Source: Tipula vernalis (taxonomy: Eukaryota; Arthropoda; Insecta; Diptera; Tipulidae). From it: 64,000 nucleotides of DNA. Numbering within the stretch: the stretch's first letter is position 1; every line of letters begins with the position of its first letter. Where the stretch lies: NCBI GenBank assembly GCA_958295665.1, contig OY282560.1:306447236-306511235 (forward strand), written 5' to 3'. Both the position numbers and the translations under genes were made by a program. This document shows, one piece after another, positions 33,991-45,599 of this stretch. The notes under the pieces were generated by a model. That model worked only from the letters and a program-made list of their open reading frames with translations, was not told where the DNA came from and ran no database searches.

Positions 33991-34398
33991 ATTGGGATTT
34001 TTATCAAATTCACCGTTTACTATTATTTCATTATTGAAAACAATTTTTGATTTTTTAGTATTTATTTCATCTTCGGAATCTGAGAAATCAGTAGAAGTAA
34101 ATGTTGGAGGTACAAAGTACTGCGTACTTTGTCCCTCCTTGCTTGTGTTACGTGGATTTATTATTTTGTGGATAGAAAAAGACTATGAAAAGACTTACCC
34201 GACTGATAAAAATAAACAAATCAAAATAAACTATAAGATATAATTAAATAAAAAACAAATTAATTAAAATTAAAAGAAAATTGTAAAATTTATAACACTT
34301 CACTAAAATGAGACGCTCACACAATAAAGTTTCGAGAAAGAATAAGCCAAATATTTTGTTTTCAAATATGTATTTATTTTGACAGCTAAAACCAAAAA

Positions 34399-35115
34399 CC
34401 CTCCCGGCGCAAAAATGTATACATCAAAAGTATTTCGTTTACGAACAGTTTACGAAAGGTTCTTATTACAACACACTACTACATTTACATTCTCTATACA
34501 CAGTACAGTGCTGTCAATTATATCTTGCGGCTTTGTTTTATTTTCAATTTTTTTTGTATAAATTAAATTAAAGTTGTTATATTGTGAAAATATAAAAACT
34601 TCTGATAATTATTGTTAGTTTTTCGTGGCATTCAAGAGCAGCACTATATCCATAATATCATATAAAAATCATTATAATGAATATTTTGAAAGGTATTTAA
34701 ATAATACTCGAAATACTTCATCTATGATTGAAACATTTTATTTCATTTCAGAAAAAGATTAATTAACAAATTTGGCACGTTGTGTCTTATGTTGCGGTGC
34801 GTAAAAATACAAATAAAAGATAAGATTGATTTAAAAAAATTGTTTTATTCTAATTAAATGGGGCAATTCGCACCAAACCGTTCGTCAATGTTACGCTTAA
34901 GCAGTTCGTAAACATTACGTTTAGGCGTACACGTTATGAACACTTTTATACATACTAATACATACAAAAGTCTTCGCAAATTTGTTTCACTTCTCATGTG
35001 ACAAAAGTACACATTACGTACTATATTCGTACTGTTTTAGTGTAACGTTTACGAACACCTTAGTATAGCAAAGTCTTCGTAAACCGTACGTTTATGATAC
35101 ACCTGGTCTGGAGGG
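34399..35115. repeat. 717-bp element with CCCTCC ends, copy 2
   Basis: Starts CCCTCCCGGCGCAAAAATG and ends GGTCTGGAGGG. Flanked by aaaaa on both sides (34394-34398, 35116-35120), too simple to be a firm target duplication. Highly similar to copies 1 and 3 throughout. It begins 37 bp beyond the right duplication of the I-like element. Confidence 0.75.
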
Positions 35116-35661
35116 AAAAACTTGGGTTTTTTTGGTGATAAATGAGTGCGTTTCTTGGCAAAACGTGATAAAAAATATCATGATAAATTTTATCACTTTT
35201 GCCCGACTGAACACTAGGATTGTTAATGATGTGGTGCATACAATTCAACGTTTTAATTCAAAAGATCAATTAATTCTATTGACGATTGTAAAAGTAGAGA
35301 AAGCGCCTCTCGAGGAAAAAAGTTCAAATGAGGCAACTGCTAAAATGACATTTCTCATAAATGCGACGAAAAGAAATTTTGCAATCCGGTATTTAAAAAT
35401 TGTTTTTATAATGCAAAATATGAATTATTTACAATTATTAGCAATCTGGTAAGTAAAAATTGTGTTTACAGTTCAAAATTGGAATTCTTTACAACAATTT
35501 CGAACGTCAAATTAGCAGCTACCTCAGTTTAAAAATTTTCCACTAGGTGGAATCTGTGATGCTCCAATCGTCAATAATAGATTCAATAATCTATCAGGCG
35601 ATAGTGGTAGCTCTCAGATTTACTCACTAGATCAATATGCCATATAAATAAGAACCTTTAT
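35116..35661. other. spacer with dispersed short repeats
   Basis: 35155-35215 carries gtgataaaaaatatcatgat and gcccgactgaac, the inverse of the repeat near 28340. 35370-35500 has two tandem imperfect copies of caatc-ggta-ttaaaaattg. No gene is supported; the plus frame at 35132-35452 runs across these repeats. Confidence 0.4.
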
Positions 35662-35743
35662 GGCCGGTCTCCACTCGTCACGACGAAGAAAAATTGGCAC
35701 GAGCTTGTGCCAATTATTGTTTATTGGGTAAAATTGGTATGAT

Positions 35744-36463
35744 CCCTCCCGGCGCAAAAATGTATACAGCAAAAACGTACAGCGTACGAACAGTTTACGA
35801 ACGCTTTTTTTTTTATAATACACTACTACATTTACATTCTCTATACACAGTGCTGTCAAGTATAGCTTGCGGCTTTGTTTTATTTTCAATTTTTTTTGTA
35901 CAAATTAAATTAAAGTTGTCGTATTGTGAAAATAAAAAAACTTCTGATAATTATTGTTAGTTTTTCGTGGCATTCAAGAGCAGCACTATATCCATAATAT
36001 CGTATAAAAATCATTGTAATGAATATTTTAAAAGGTATTTAAATAATACTCGAAGTACTTCGTCTATGATTGAAACATTTTATTTCATTTCAGAAAAAGA
36101 TTAATTAACAAATTTGGCACGTTGTGTTTTGTGTTGCGGCTCACTTGAAGAAAAATACAAATAAAAGATAAGATTTAAAAAAATTGTTTTATTTTAATTA
36201 AATGGGGCAATTCGCACTAAACCGTTCGTCAATGTTACGCTTAAGTAGTTCGTAAACATTACGTTTAAGCGTACACGTTATGAACACTTTTATACATACT
36301 AATACATACATATAAAAGTCTTCGCAAATTTGTTTCACTTCTCATGTGACAAAAGTACACATTACGTACTATATTCGTACTGTTTTAGTGTAACGTTTAC
36401 GAACACCTTAGTACAGCAAAGTCTTCGTAAACCGTACGTTTATGATACACCTGGTCTGGAGGG
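35744..36463. repeat. 720-bp element with CCCTCC ends, copy 3
   Basis: Starts CCCTCCCGGCGCAAAAATG and ends GGTCTGGAGGG. It carries the same internal words as copies 1 and 2 (cgtacgaacagtttacgaac; catgtgacaaaagtacacat; cgtaaaccgtacgtttatga). No clear target duplication is visible. Confidence 0.75.
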
Positions 36464-36568
36464 GAATACATAAACAAAGCTGATTGTGCTCATGCGCATT
36501 ACTCGTGACGAAGAGAACCAAAACATCACAATATCCATCTTTTTTGAAATTTTGTCACGACGAACTGT

Positions 36569-36862
36569 GAGTGCGAGTTTACGACCATTTTCTGAAGAAA
36601 AATTTTCAACAGGCAACCAATCGACGTAGTCTATTTTGTAAACAAATTTCCCCTTCCGAACATAATTCTTTTGTTTTTCATTTAAAATATATTGAATCTG
36701 TTGAAAATTTTTCTTCAGAAAATGGTCGTAAACTCGCACTCAATATATTTTAAATGGAAAATAAAAGAATTATGTTCGGAAGGGGAAATTTGTTTACAAA
36801 ATAGGCTACGTCGATTTGTTGCTTGTTGAAAATTTTTCATCAGAAAATGGTCGTAAACTCGG
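36569..36862. repeat. GAGTGCGAG MITE, complete copy plus inverted partial copy
   Basis: 36569-36741 is a full copy (gagtgcgagtttacgaccat ... atggtcgtaaactcgcactc). It is followed immediately by a reversed partial copy to about 36862 ending atggtcgtaaactcg. Two frames cover the pair in opposite directions and share residues (MRVYDHFLKKNFQQ at both ends) because of the inverted repeats; they are not genes. Confidence 0.75.
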
Positions 36863-37578
36863 CGTGAGAGCAATTTATATTTTACTCTCAATTATTTGTG
36901 CCATGCCAAAAAAATTTTTGTTTCTTCATTAGATAATTAATACAATAACAATAAACATAATTTATTGATAATGAAATGTTACTTTTGAGTTATTTTAATT
37001 TAATAATGATATTTGTAACAAGCTTAACTTGTACATAATTTGTAATTGTAACTTCAGTTGGAGAATTTTATTTGATTGCTATCGGTGGCAAAACGAGCGA
37101 CATTCATATTATTAAAGGCTTAATATATTTCTTTCAGCTTAACATATTTGTTAGCAGCTTGAATTTAATTTATTTATACAAATAAAATATAAAATCCTAA
37201 AGTAAAAACTACAAATATAAACGGGAGAAAAAGTCTATATTTGGTTTGAATGAATATTTTTACTAATCCAAAATGACACATGTAAATAGATTTCCATTTT
37301 ATAAACAAAAACAGAGAAAATATAATTATTTGTTATTTTAGTAGTTGTAAGTATAATATACAAATTTTGTCATGACGTCATACCATTTTTTGTTCGTCGC
37401 GACGAATGGAGACTGGCTATTAGTTGACATACAATAGAAGAAAATAATTGTCTGCAACCTGCTGCAGTTGAAAATGGGAAATTATCATGTTGCTATTATT
37501 TTGTTGCTGCAAACGATAACATAATCCTTGGCTAGTTGACATTTTATTTTGATGATGTAAAATGCTAAGGCGACTATT
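36863..37578. other. non-coding
   Basis: Mostly the unique interior and right end of the 1.76-kb element, then spacer. No gene seen; the minus frame at 37420-37860 spans the following MITE and is not supported. Confidence 0.35.
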
Positions 37579-37837
37579 GTAGTGTTTTTTTATTCGCTCC
37601 GGATAGCTGCTATCGAGAGCCGTCATATGAAAAGTGGCTCCGGATAGCGCTCCGTATAAATAGGTAGAGCCAAATATTTTGTATATGAAGTTTTTGGTAA
37701 ACAATGGAATTAAAAATGATAGTTTGATGTTAAATAAGTTTAGTTTACCAATAAATAGCGCGTAAAATTTAAATTTAGGCGTAGAAAAATGACGGCTCTC
37801 GATAGCAGCTATTCGGAGCGAATAAAAAAACACTACA
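37579..37837. repeat. 259-bp MITE with TGTAGTG ends
   Basis: The left arm tgtagtgtttttttattcgc, then tccggatagctgctatcgag, pairs with the right arm gacggctctcgatagcagct to cgaataaaaaaacactaca. Both edges are flanked by tat, compatible with a 2- or 3-bp target duplication. Confidence 0.8.
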
Positions 37838-38004
37838 TATGTTAAATGTCGACCGAACAATTATTCTGTTTGTTTCAAAAATTATCATAGCAAAAGAACG
37901 TGATAATTTGGGTGTATGCGGTTTTTTTCAAATCAATGTTAAAAATGTCTACTAAAAAATATTTATCACAGATTTTGGGCACAGTCTAAATAGTTGTTTT
38001 GTGG

Positions 38005-38440
38005 TTTTCGATTCACCAAAAAAGAGCAAGCCGGCTTGCTCTTTCTGCTGTCAAACTGTTCGATTCGCCAAGAAAGTCGCTCGATCGAGCAAAATTGTTG
38101 TTGTTTTACGAATCTCGATTTTTTGGCAGATTTACAAATACAAACACAAATAGAACTGTCATTTTGAATGCGTCAATTGTGTTTTGTGTTATATTTTGTG
38201 TTTCTGTTTATTTTTATGTAAATATTTTATATAATAGAATTAACTTGTTTTTGTTATGTATTGTATATAACATTAGGATATGTTAAGTTGTTTTTTATAG
38301 AGTATCGATCTTATATAAAAATTATAGGTTATGTTTAAACGTCAAAAACACGCACACATAATATTACGGAGCAACTGTTCGATTCACACAGCCTAGAAAG
38401 TGATCTTTTAAAGATTTGGTAAAAGGTGAATCGAAATCGA
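38005..38440. repeat. inverted-repeat element, ends TTTCGATTCACC
   Basis: ttttcgattcaccaaaa near 38006 pairs with the complement of ttggtaaaaggtgaatcgaa near 38434. Subterminal words gttcgattc are also inverted (38059 and 38368). No coding capacity. Confidence 0.5.
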
Positions 38441-38753
38441 CATTAATGTCAACATAAATTTCGATCTCGATATTATTGGTAATTTTGTGATTTGGAAATC
38501 ACATTAAAAAATAACCAAAAATATGACAGCTAAAACTACGACGCAAGTATGAGCGTTTTCTAAATGATAAACACACACTTTTTATAAAATGATATCGTGT
38601 ACTTTCGCGTTATAAATTTATACCGTGCAATCGGTAAAACTCTTTCTCATTTCTTATCAGAAAAAAAAACAACGAGTAGGTACGCAGCCAAATTTTTAGT
38701 ATGATCGTAAATTTCGTCTATAAGAGAAAAAAATTATTTTCTAAAGTAGAAAG

Positions 38754-39243
38754 ATGACATATAAATACCAGGTTGGTAAATATTGTTTATTTATAAAATA
38801 ACAATTAAGCTTATATTGTTGTATGCTTTTAGTATTCTGAGAAAATTCTTCATTTAAAATGTTCTGATGGTGAAATTTTTACGATATCATATAAAAAAGT
38901 GCGATTTTCTGATACAATATTGCAATTATTAGAAGATATCGGAGGTATAAGAGAATATACTGATACAATTATTCCAATAAGTTTACAATCGGATATATTT
39001 AGAAAAGTAGTGGAATGGTTGGAAAAACACGAAACTGATCTTGATTCGATGGACGACGGTGAAGATACACCATGGGATGATGTGTATATAGATATAGTAA
39101 AGAAACCTTTATTTGATTTAATGATGGCAGCAAATTACCTCAATATCGCAAAGTTGCTTAATTTGGCTTGTAAAAAAGTTGCCATTTCGATTAAAGGAAA
39201 AAATCCGGAAGAAATTCGAGACCTTTTTAACTACGAGCCATGA
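38754..39243 (+). CDS. divergent Skp1-like protein, two exons
   Basis: A Skp1 paralogue. I read exon 1 as 38754-38771 (MTYKYQ), a 61-nt GT-AG intron 38772-38832 and exon 2 as 38833-39243, giving 142 residues. The BTB/POZ part is recognisable (ILHLKCSDGEIFTISYKKV, FSDTILQLLEDIGG, IFRKVVEWLEKHETD). The acidic linker is short (SMDDGEDTPWDD), and the F-box-binding helices are conserved (KPLFDLMMAANYLNIAKLLN, ACKKVAISIKGKNPEEIRDL). It stops at FNYEP, so the last helix and the [19 protein letters not shown] tail of Skp1 are missing, and the first SGTI motif is changed. The open frame and clean splice sites argue for a functional gene. It probably arose by duplication of the Skp1 gene; the intron makes a processed copy unlikely unless the intron was gained later. 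Confidence 0.85.
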
Positions 39244-39489
39244 CATTTGTATTTAAAAAATTTAATTTGTCCGGGAATCCCCCCTTTTTTGTGAAATCGT
39301 TTAATTTTCTCACTCTATTACATATAACAATACATAAAAATGTGTTAATAAATATAAATTTATATAAAACTCTTAATAATTTATAAGAAATTCATCTCAG
39401 TTGTTCTACAAATGAAGTAATTAATTGATAAAACTAATATTCGTTTTATTTGCTTCCTAGAGTGAAACTATTTTATTTTTAGTTTTCAT

Positions 39490-41275
39490 AAGATCGTGAT
39501 TTCCAACATGAGAAGACCATCCCCAGTTTCATCGTGTAATGGAGAGGGAAGCGGCACTTTGGAAATGACGGTACCTGATCTAGAGCTTAGAATTCAGGAG
39601 GAAGCCAGGCGAGGTTTGACTGGGCACTCCGTCAAATTGTCCAAATTTTTGGGCGATATGAGGCCATATCAATTGCTGTGAAAGTTGTAAGTCAGCGGTG
39701 GATCTAACTTCAACGATGAGTTCATCAAGGCAATCTGGCTCGAACGCCTTCCGATACAGCTTAAGAAATTCTAGTGTCCACAGCCGTTTTATTGTCCGCA
39801 GCACTATTGGCTTAACTGGCAGATGGCCTTCTCGTATGTTCATCGTTTCAAAACAACTATTAGTGCAAAACAATGATTCGTCGTTAAAATAAATCAAATC
39901 AACGAAATCATTCGGCGACTTGATAGTATGGATCGCAAGTACAACTAAAATCGATCTCAGTTCAACAGCAGGACTCATAGTCAGTCACCTAGGAAAGGCT
40001 CCTCAAGCAATCGACAGCCAATATCGTCAAGTGATAGTATACTGCCTTTGTGTTTTTTCATTATAGATTTAAGGGGGACGCCCGTAATTGTAGGCCGAAT
40101 TGCCCTAACTGGACAATCTTCAAGGGAAAAAACAAATTTCACCGCTGCAAACGGCGACTTGTAACGGAGTATATGATCGAAGAAGACATCTGCAGGCGTT
40201 TCGCAAGCCCATGCGCAAGTCCGCTGTGCCAAAGAAAAATGGTAACTGGCGATCGTGCCGGGACTATCGGGCGCTTAATAGGGTCACTTGCAAGGTTTCA
40301 CACACCAGTTAGACTGATTTCTCAACCATCCATCTGATGTGCGGCTACCACCAGACACCAATCGAAAAGTCTAACATCGCATAGATGGCCACCTCTACTC
40401 TGTTTTTGTAGTATAAATTCAGCCGTATGTCGTTCGGGTTGTAAAATGCAGGAAATACGTTCCAACGGTTCATGCATTCCGTTCTGCAAGGTTTGGAGTT
40501 CTGCTTCGAATGTTTGGACGATATACTGGGGGCATTCAGGACGACTGCGGACCACACCCAAAAATGCAATTTCCTAAAGGATCGAATACCTTTTTTGGGG
40601 CACGAGGTCACGTCAGAGGGAATTAAACCGCTTCCCGAGCGCGTCATTAACATTTTAAAAATGACATTACTAAAAACGATTAATGAATTACGACATTTTT
40701 TGGGCATTTTCAATTTGTATAGATCATTCATCTCCAACCGCAGCAGGAGCCATCGATTGGCATCAATAACTCAATTTGGCCAAAAATGTATTGTAGTTAT
40801 GTGAAAAATGCTTAAAACGGCAGTATTGGCCGCCTATTTAGCGGTCAAGCACTTTTGTCTTTTGCTTAAAGGTCGTAGTTTACATTACATACCAATCACA
40901 AACCCTTAACTTACGCGTTTAACCAGAATTTATCTAAAGTAACTCCAAGGTAGTTCCGTCATTTGGACTTCATCGGTCAGTTCACGACTGATATTCAGTA
41001 AGTTTTGGGATGCTCAAACGGTGTGGCGATTCATCAAATGAATTGAGGTTCGAGGAACTTCCGATTGCCAGCGTTCAAAAATGGCGAAGCACACACAAAG
41101 CCCTTTGGGGGCAAACGATTTGCAGAGGTTCTTTTGGACATCATTGATCCACTGCCAGTCTCCTAAGAACAATGGTGTTGCGTTACTTTGATTGATCGAT
41201 TCACAAGAAGCACCGAAGCAGTTCAAATCCAAAATAACAGAGCGTAGACCGGCCATCCTCAATTGTTTGATATCA
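39490..41275 (+). pseudogene. decayed Gypsy retrotransposon, gag to integrase start
   Basis: A plus-strand Gypsy polyprotein in pieces. Gag is at about 39600-39840 (LSKFLGDMRPYQLL, then NFNDEFIKAIWLERLPIQL in the next frame). RT is at about 40120-40790: YMIEEDICRRFASPCASPLC, CLDDILGAFRTTADH at the active site (family Y-x-DD, here C-L-DD), CNFLKDRIPFLGHEVTSEGI, and LRHFLGIFNLYRSFI. RNase H end LAAYLAVKHFCLLLKGR is near 40828-40880. An integrase catalytic-core fragment LLDIIDPLPVS and LIDRFTRSTEAVQI is near 41130-41235. Frameshifts and stops occur throughout. It breaks off near 41275. A matching integrase C-terminus on the same strand lies at 47757-48160, beyond the BEL/Pao and second Gypsy wrecks. 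Confidence 0.8.
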
Positions 41276-41594
41276 CTTTAGTAAAACTAGCGGATAGGCA
41301 TGTAGTACTGATCACGATGCTTGGATGTTGCCAAGTAATCCATTGATGGTTGTATGAAAGTGGCACTTGACGTTGGAAAAGATAAAGGCTTAAACAATTA
41401 ATAGTTTTCCTTGTTTAGTTAATAGGAGCAGCATTATTAGCTCCAAACTAGCGTATTGTCCATTCAGACGTCCTTTGCAAGACATCAGCTGGTATAAGAT
41501 TAATATTTGATCAGGGTCCTTATGTCCTGGCAAAACTACATCCAATGGAACGTGCTGTGTTATTTTGTTGATTTCTTGTAACTATTAAGTGTAT

Positions 41595-41852
41595 TGCTTT
41601 CAACCAAAATGAGTTAGGTATTTTATTTGGTTAACGACTGGTCAAAGCAACAGCAAAAATTAACCAAAATTTGGTCTACTTTTTTTTGGTGTATTTTCTT
41701 GTTAATTCGACTCTTGTGGCAGGCATTGAAACTAAAAATTTAGCTAAGATTTGTTTAACCACTAATTTTTTTTGGGTTAAGCTAAACTATTTTTTGGTCT
41801 ATCTAGTACGATTGTTGTTGTAATTTTTTTATTTTTGGTGAAAGCAATACAA
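41595..41852. repeat. 258-bp MITE, ends TTGCTTTCAACCAAAA
   Basis: The left end tgctttcaaccaaaat pairs with the right end atttttggtgaaagca; ttggttaa-type words recur inside. No coding capacity. The stretch 41276-41594 holds no recognised feature. Confidence 0.6.
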
Positions 41853-42295
41853 TTATTGTGATGTTAGAATGGTAGTACTATACTACTTATTTATGAAACC
41901 TAACTTATTCAATGTGATTTCTCTTGGAAAAAGTTAGGTTCAACCAATAAGTATTCGTTTCGAAAACAGCCTAACTACCTTATTGTGAGAATCCAGAACC
42001 ATCCAGAAAATTTTGTTGAACCTCTTTAAAGTTTCAGGCCTTGATCTGAATTGCTACTGTCGTGAATCTGTTGTTGTAAATGCTCATTCAACTACTGGAT
42101 AAACATATTCCAATGCTGGATCATTTCTGCCCCGTTTTTCTTAAGTATAGCTGAGGCCATTGCATCGCAAATAGAAGTCTGATTTTATGAGCTTTAACAA
42201 ATACTAGAATGTCTAGTGTACCAAATAGCTTCATTTCTTCTCATTTGTATGATTGATAGCTGCTAACATATTGGCAAACAAAGCTGGGGCAACTT
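41853..42295. other. non-coding, perhaps 3' end of the BEL/Pao wreck
   Basis: The BEL/Pao protein on the minus strand fades out near 42220, so its 3' LTR could lie here, but I cannot find a second copy to prove it. Confidence 0.3.
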
Positions 42296-45200
42296 TCTCA
42301 CACAATGATCTTAAATTGGTTATTTGTAAACTTCCATCCTTGATAGGAAGAATGCTTATATCTTCGAGAATGGTCGCTTAAATTTGATGCCGTGACGATC
42401 TTTAACTGTTACCGCTCTAGTTAGCTTATGTATACCCGGACGTAATTCGACAGTTCGCCCAAGTGGCCACTTAGTTGGTGGTAGGTTGTTATCTTTAATC
42501 CAAACAATGTCATCCAGTTTGACTTCTGATTGTTTGCAGTTCTATTTTACCCGCGGTTGAAGGATTGATAGGTAATCGGTTGACCATCGTTTCCAAAAAC
42601 TGATGAACCATCCTTTGCAATAATTTCCAACGCTGTCGAATAAATATGTTGGCATGTACCTCTGCACACAATGAATCTTCTGAATGCTGGTCAAATCTCT
42701 CACAATCTCGAGATGAACAGCTTTAGTTGAAAAACATACAAAGACGGCTAAGTATCCTTGTAGGATTTCGTGGTTCTTCCCTTAGAAACTCTGACTTGAA
42801 TAGGTCCTGCAAAGTCTATGCCCGTGTGTGTGTGAATGCACGCGATGGTAGTACCCGTTCCTTGTTTAATCTTGTTTATGTCTGCCCAAATGATATTTCT
42901 GCCGATTGTGATCTAGTATCTTCTTCTAGAAAGAGCTAGAGTTACCTGGCTGCCGCCGTGTCATGTCGGTAGATGTGCATCAGCACAGAAGATAATATAA
43001 TTCGATGCTTGGCCTCAAAATGTGAGGTGCTGTTGGCCATGCAACGGCGTCACTATCTTGAATGGGTCAATCCTGAGTCGTTCAATGGGGCCACTTCGCA
43101 TCCGTCCACCATGTTCAACTATGTTTGGAGAACCCCTTTAGACTCACAATCAGCAGGATTTTCCTTGGTGTTTATATGGCGCCATTGTCCTGGATTTGAT
43201 TGTTGTTGTATTTCAGAAATCCTGTTAGCGACGAATGTCTTTTATTTTTGGAGACCACTATAATCCACGGCAGCGTGATATAAATCTGTCCAAAATGTCA
43301 TTATATCCATTATATTGTTGAAGCTCCTCCTAGCGTAGACGACCGCTGCATAGGCCTTTTCGGGTGTATCGCAAAATCCGTGTAAACTGAGCGATAATTG
43401 AGCATCGAAACGAGTGAACATTTAAAATCCTGCCATTGCGCAGCTAACATCTGTGGTAATATTTGATCCCAAGAAAAGTTTGCTACTCAAAGATCTTACA
43501 TGATTAGCTTAGCTATTAAAGTAACTGGTGCTAACTATCCTAGAGGTTCGACTTTTTGGTAGAGCTTCTGTTATCAGATTCCGGCAACGAAATGCGAAAT
43601 CCGAAGCTGTCTGAGGCAGGATTCCAATGAAGGCCTAGTGTTTTCATTATCATCAAGCTTAAATTCCAAAATTCCAGTATTCCGTAGATTAGTTGGTAGG
43701 ACACTTAGCAGGGCTTGGTTGTTAGAAGCGCATTCCGGAGGTTAAAATAAGCATTTGAGCAGTGCTATAAGCAGTTTCTGTGGTGTTGTTTCCAGACATG
43801 AGATTGTCAACAAAGAAATCAGTGAGAGCGATTTCTTTTTCGATTGGATTTCTAAGCGCTTCATCTTTCGCTAATTGTTCCAAAGTCCGCACCGCTAAGT
43901 AGGTCGGTGCGGCAGTGCCATAGGTCATTCTTCTAGCTGCTTTTCAAGAGATTTTCTCTATAAAATCCGCTGATATTGCGGATCTTCTAAATGAACCTTA
44001 ATTTGACGAAACATTTTTTCTAAATGTGCTGTCTGTACCTACTTATGTTTCCGCCAACGTAAAAGTATCCTTAGTAAGTCCTGCTGGAGAGTACAGGACC
44101 ATTCAGAATCACTTCATTTAATAATATCCCCGTGGATGCTTTTTTGCGGTGAAGTCTCCTCCTTCAAGACAGCATGATTAGGAAAATAGTAGTGCTGAAC
44201 ACATCCATCTATGCCTTCAGTTTTCTTCATATGTCAAAAAGCCTCATACTCGTCCATGAATTGTTGGTACTGTAGTACCAACTTAGGGTTCTTGGTCAGA
44301 CGTTTCTCGACTTGGCGTAGTCGAGCGAAGGCCGTTTTATTGGCCGAGTGGTTTGGAAACTAATAAGTCGGTATTAAGCGGGATTCTTACTTTATAACTT
44401 CCATTGGCCAGATGAGCTTTATTGTAAATTCCTTCACAATAGTTTTATTATTTAGTAAAAGTTCTTTATTTATTTATTCCTTCTAGTTCCCAAAACTTTT
44501 TTATCGGATTCATGAAACGTTGGATCTGTCCAAATACGATTTTTGGTATGATTTTAATAATTTGGTTCAATGACCTTATCAGGCATGCTATTAGTAATAT
44601 TTTTGAATGCGATACCCTTCACTGTAATCTTGAATTTTGAAGAAAACCGTGGACTAATGCTGAACTCTACTGATGAGTTAGGTGTACCGGCTTCTGTCCG
44701 ACCCAAGATTAAGATTATTTGCTGTATCTTTGGTTATAAAGATGACTTGGGCGCCTGATCAATTAGAAAACGAACCAAATGTTCATCATTATTACACGTT
44801 GCATCATTATTGCAGCTCTAATATATAATATACGGGATTTCATACGGTTTTTTGTTTGCTTTTTCGATGTCGTGGGGTAAAGCGTGGTGAGCCCCGTTGG
44901 ACGTTGTATGTATTCCCTGATACTTCTGAAGGCAGCTTCTGCACAACGATTTTGCTCTGGATGCTGAAGTTCGCTCTAATATTGATAAGTTTTGGAATGT
45001 CTTCCAACTGGTAACTTCATGAGTCCACCGCAATACTCACTGGATGGTTGATTCGTCGTTGTCAACAAACAAACTAAAGACATTTTTTAACAAAATCGCT
45101 TGTCATCGTGTCTTTTTTTAGTTCTGTTCCGATAGTGTGAAATGATTGATTAGTTTTGCTGCTTATCCTTTAACCAAGGAAATGAGATAATACATCCTTT

Positions 45201-45560
45201 CTTCTTTTGGCATGATCTCATTTTGATAGAAACTTGTCCATTACTTTTAATCTCCGTAGAATAAGGGAATTTCAATGGTTGATCATTTTTATGTTGGCAT
45301 TTTGGATATCTGGATTTTGGAGCGCTTCTTCTGAACCTTATTATCCAATGTGTTAGCTGTGATTTTATCTTTGTTTTCGAAGTCATCGTCGTCGTCTAGA
45401 ATCCTGTAGGAGAAGGCGTCAACTAGATTAGCCTGGCGCCGCCCTTTTATGAGCCTCAAGAAGTAGTTATTTCGGAATCCACTGTGCTGAATTTGTCGTA
45501 GACATGTTGTAAGTTGATGAGGCGTTCTTCACAGTATTTTGCTGTTTTTCTTTGCGGTAC
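42220..45560 (-). pseudogene. decayed BEL/Pao retrotransposon
   Basis: Read on the minus strand, BEL/Pao blocks appear in order and in changing frames. Gag lies near 45300-45100 (IEIPLFYGD, MPKEERMYYLISLVKG, AAKLINHFTLSE). A protease/RT linker follows. RT is near 44180-43700: FPNHAVLKEE, SGPVLQQDLLR-like text, the open piece MTYGTAAPTYLAVRTLEQLA and the active site DFFVDNLMSG (family D-Y-VDD). An RT/RNase H remnant (SLESCLRQLRISHFV-like) is near 43600. Integrase remnants VFVCFSTKAVHLEIVRDLTS are near 42730. The C-terminal block DDIVWIKDNNLPPTKWPLGR and TVELRPGIHKLTRAVTVKD is near 42510-42390. Frameshifts and stops occur every few dozen codons, so it is an old insertion. Confidence 0.8.
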
Positions 45561-45599
45561 ATCCTTCTTAATATTGCTCTTGAATTTTCCAGTAGATGT

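Larger units (their letters stand above)
28594..34343 (-). mobile_element. near-complete I-clade non-LTR retrotransposon
   Basis: A 5.75-kb element flanked by the 18-bp duplication aagccaaatattttgttt (28576-28593 and 34344-34361). Read on the minus strand it has a 5' leader (34343-33991), ORF1 (33990-32814, one frameshift), a 46-bp gap, ORF2 (32767-29183) and a 3' UTR. The 3' UTR contains very A-rich runs (poly-T on the plus strand, about 28917-29056) and ends in (CAAA)n, seen as tttgtttg repeats from about 28590. Three zinc knuckles in ORF1 plus APE endonuclease, RT and RNase H in ORF2 fit the I clade. The long clean target duplication and open ORF2 indicate a fairly recent full-length insertion. 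Confidence 0.85.
35662..37419. repeat. 1.76-kb inverted-repeat element hosting nested MITEs
   Basis: The left end ggccggtctccactcgtcac pairs with the complement of the right end gtcgcgacgaatggagactg near 37418, roughly 26 bases with few mismatches. Inside lie copy 3 of the CCCTCC element (35744-36463) and two head-to-head GAGTGCGAG MITEs (36569-36862). The remaining unique interior is AT-rich with no transposase, so this is probably a non-autonomous element used as a landing site by the others. Confidence 0.6.

Noticed and set aside
36440..36753. Two opposed frames sharing MRVYDHFLKKNFQQ
   Set aside because: The shared residues arise because a MITE's inverted ends read the same on both strands.
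37420..37860. 146-codon minus frame
   Set aside because: It runs through the inverted-repeat MITE at 37579-37837, whose arms supply much of the frame; no family resemblance.
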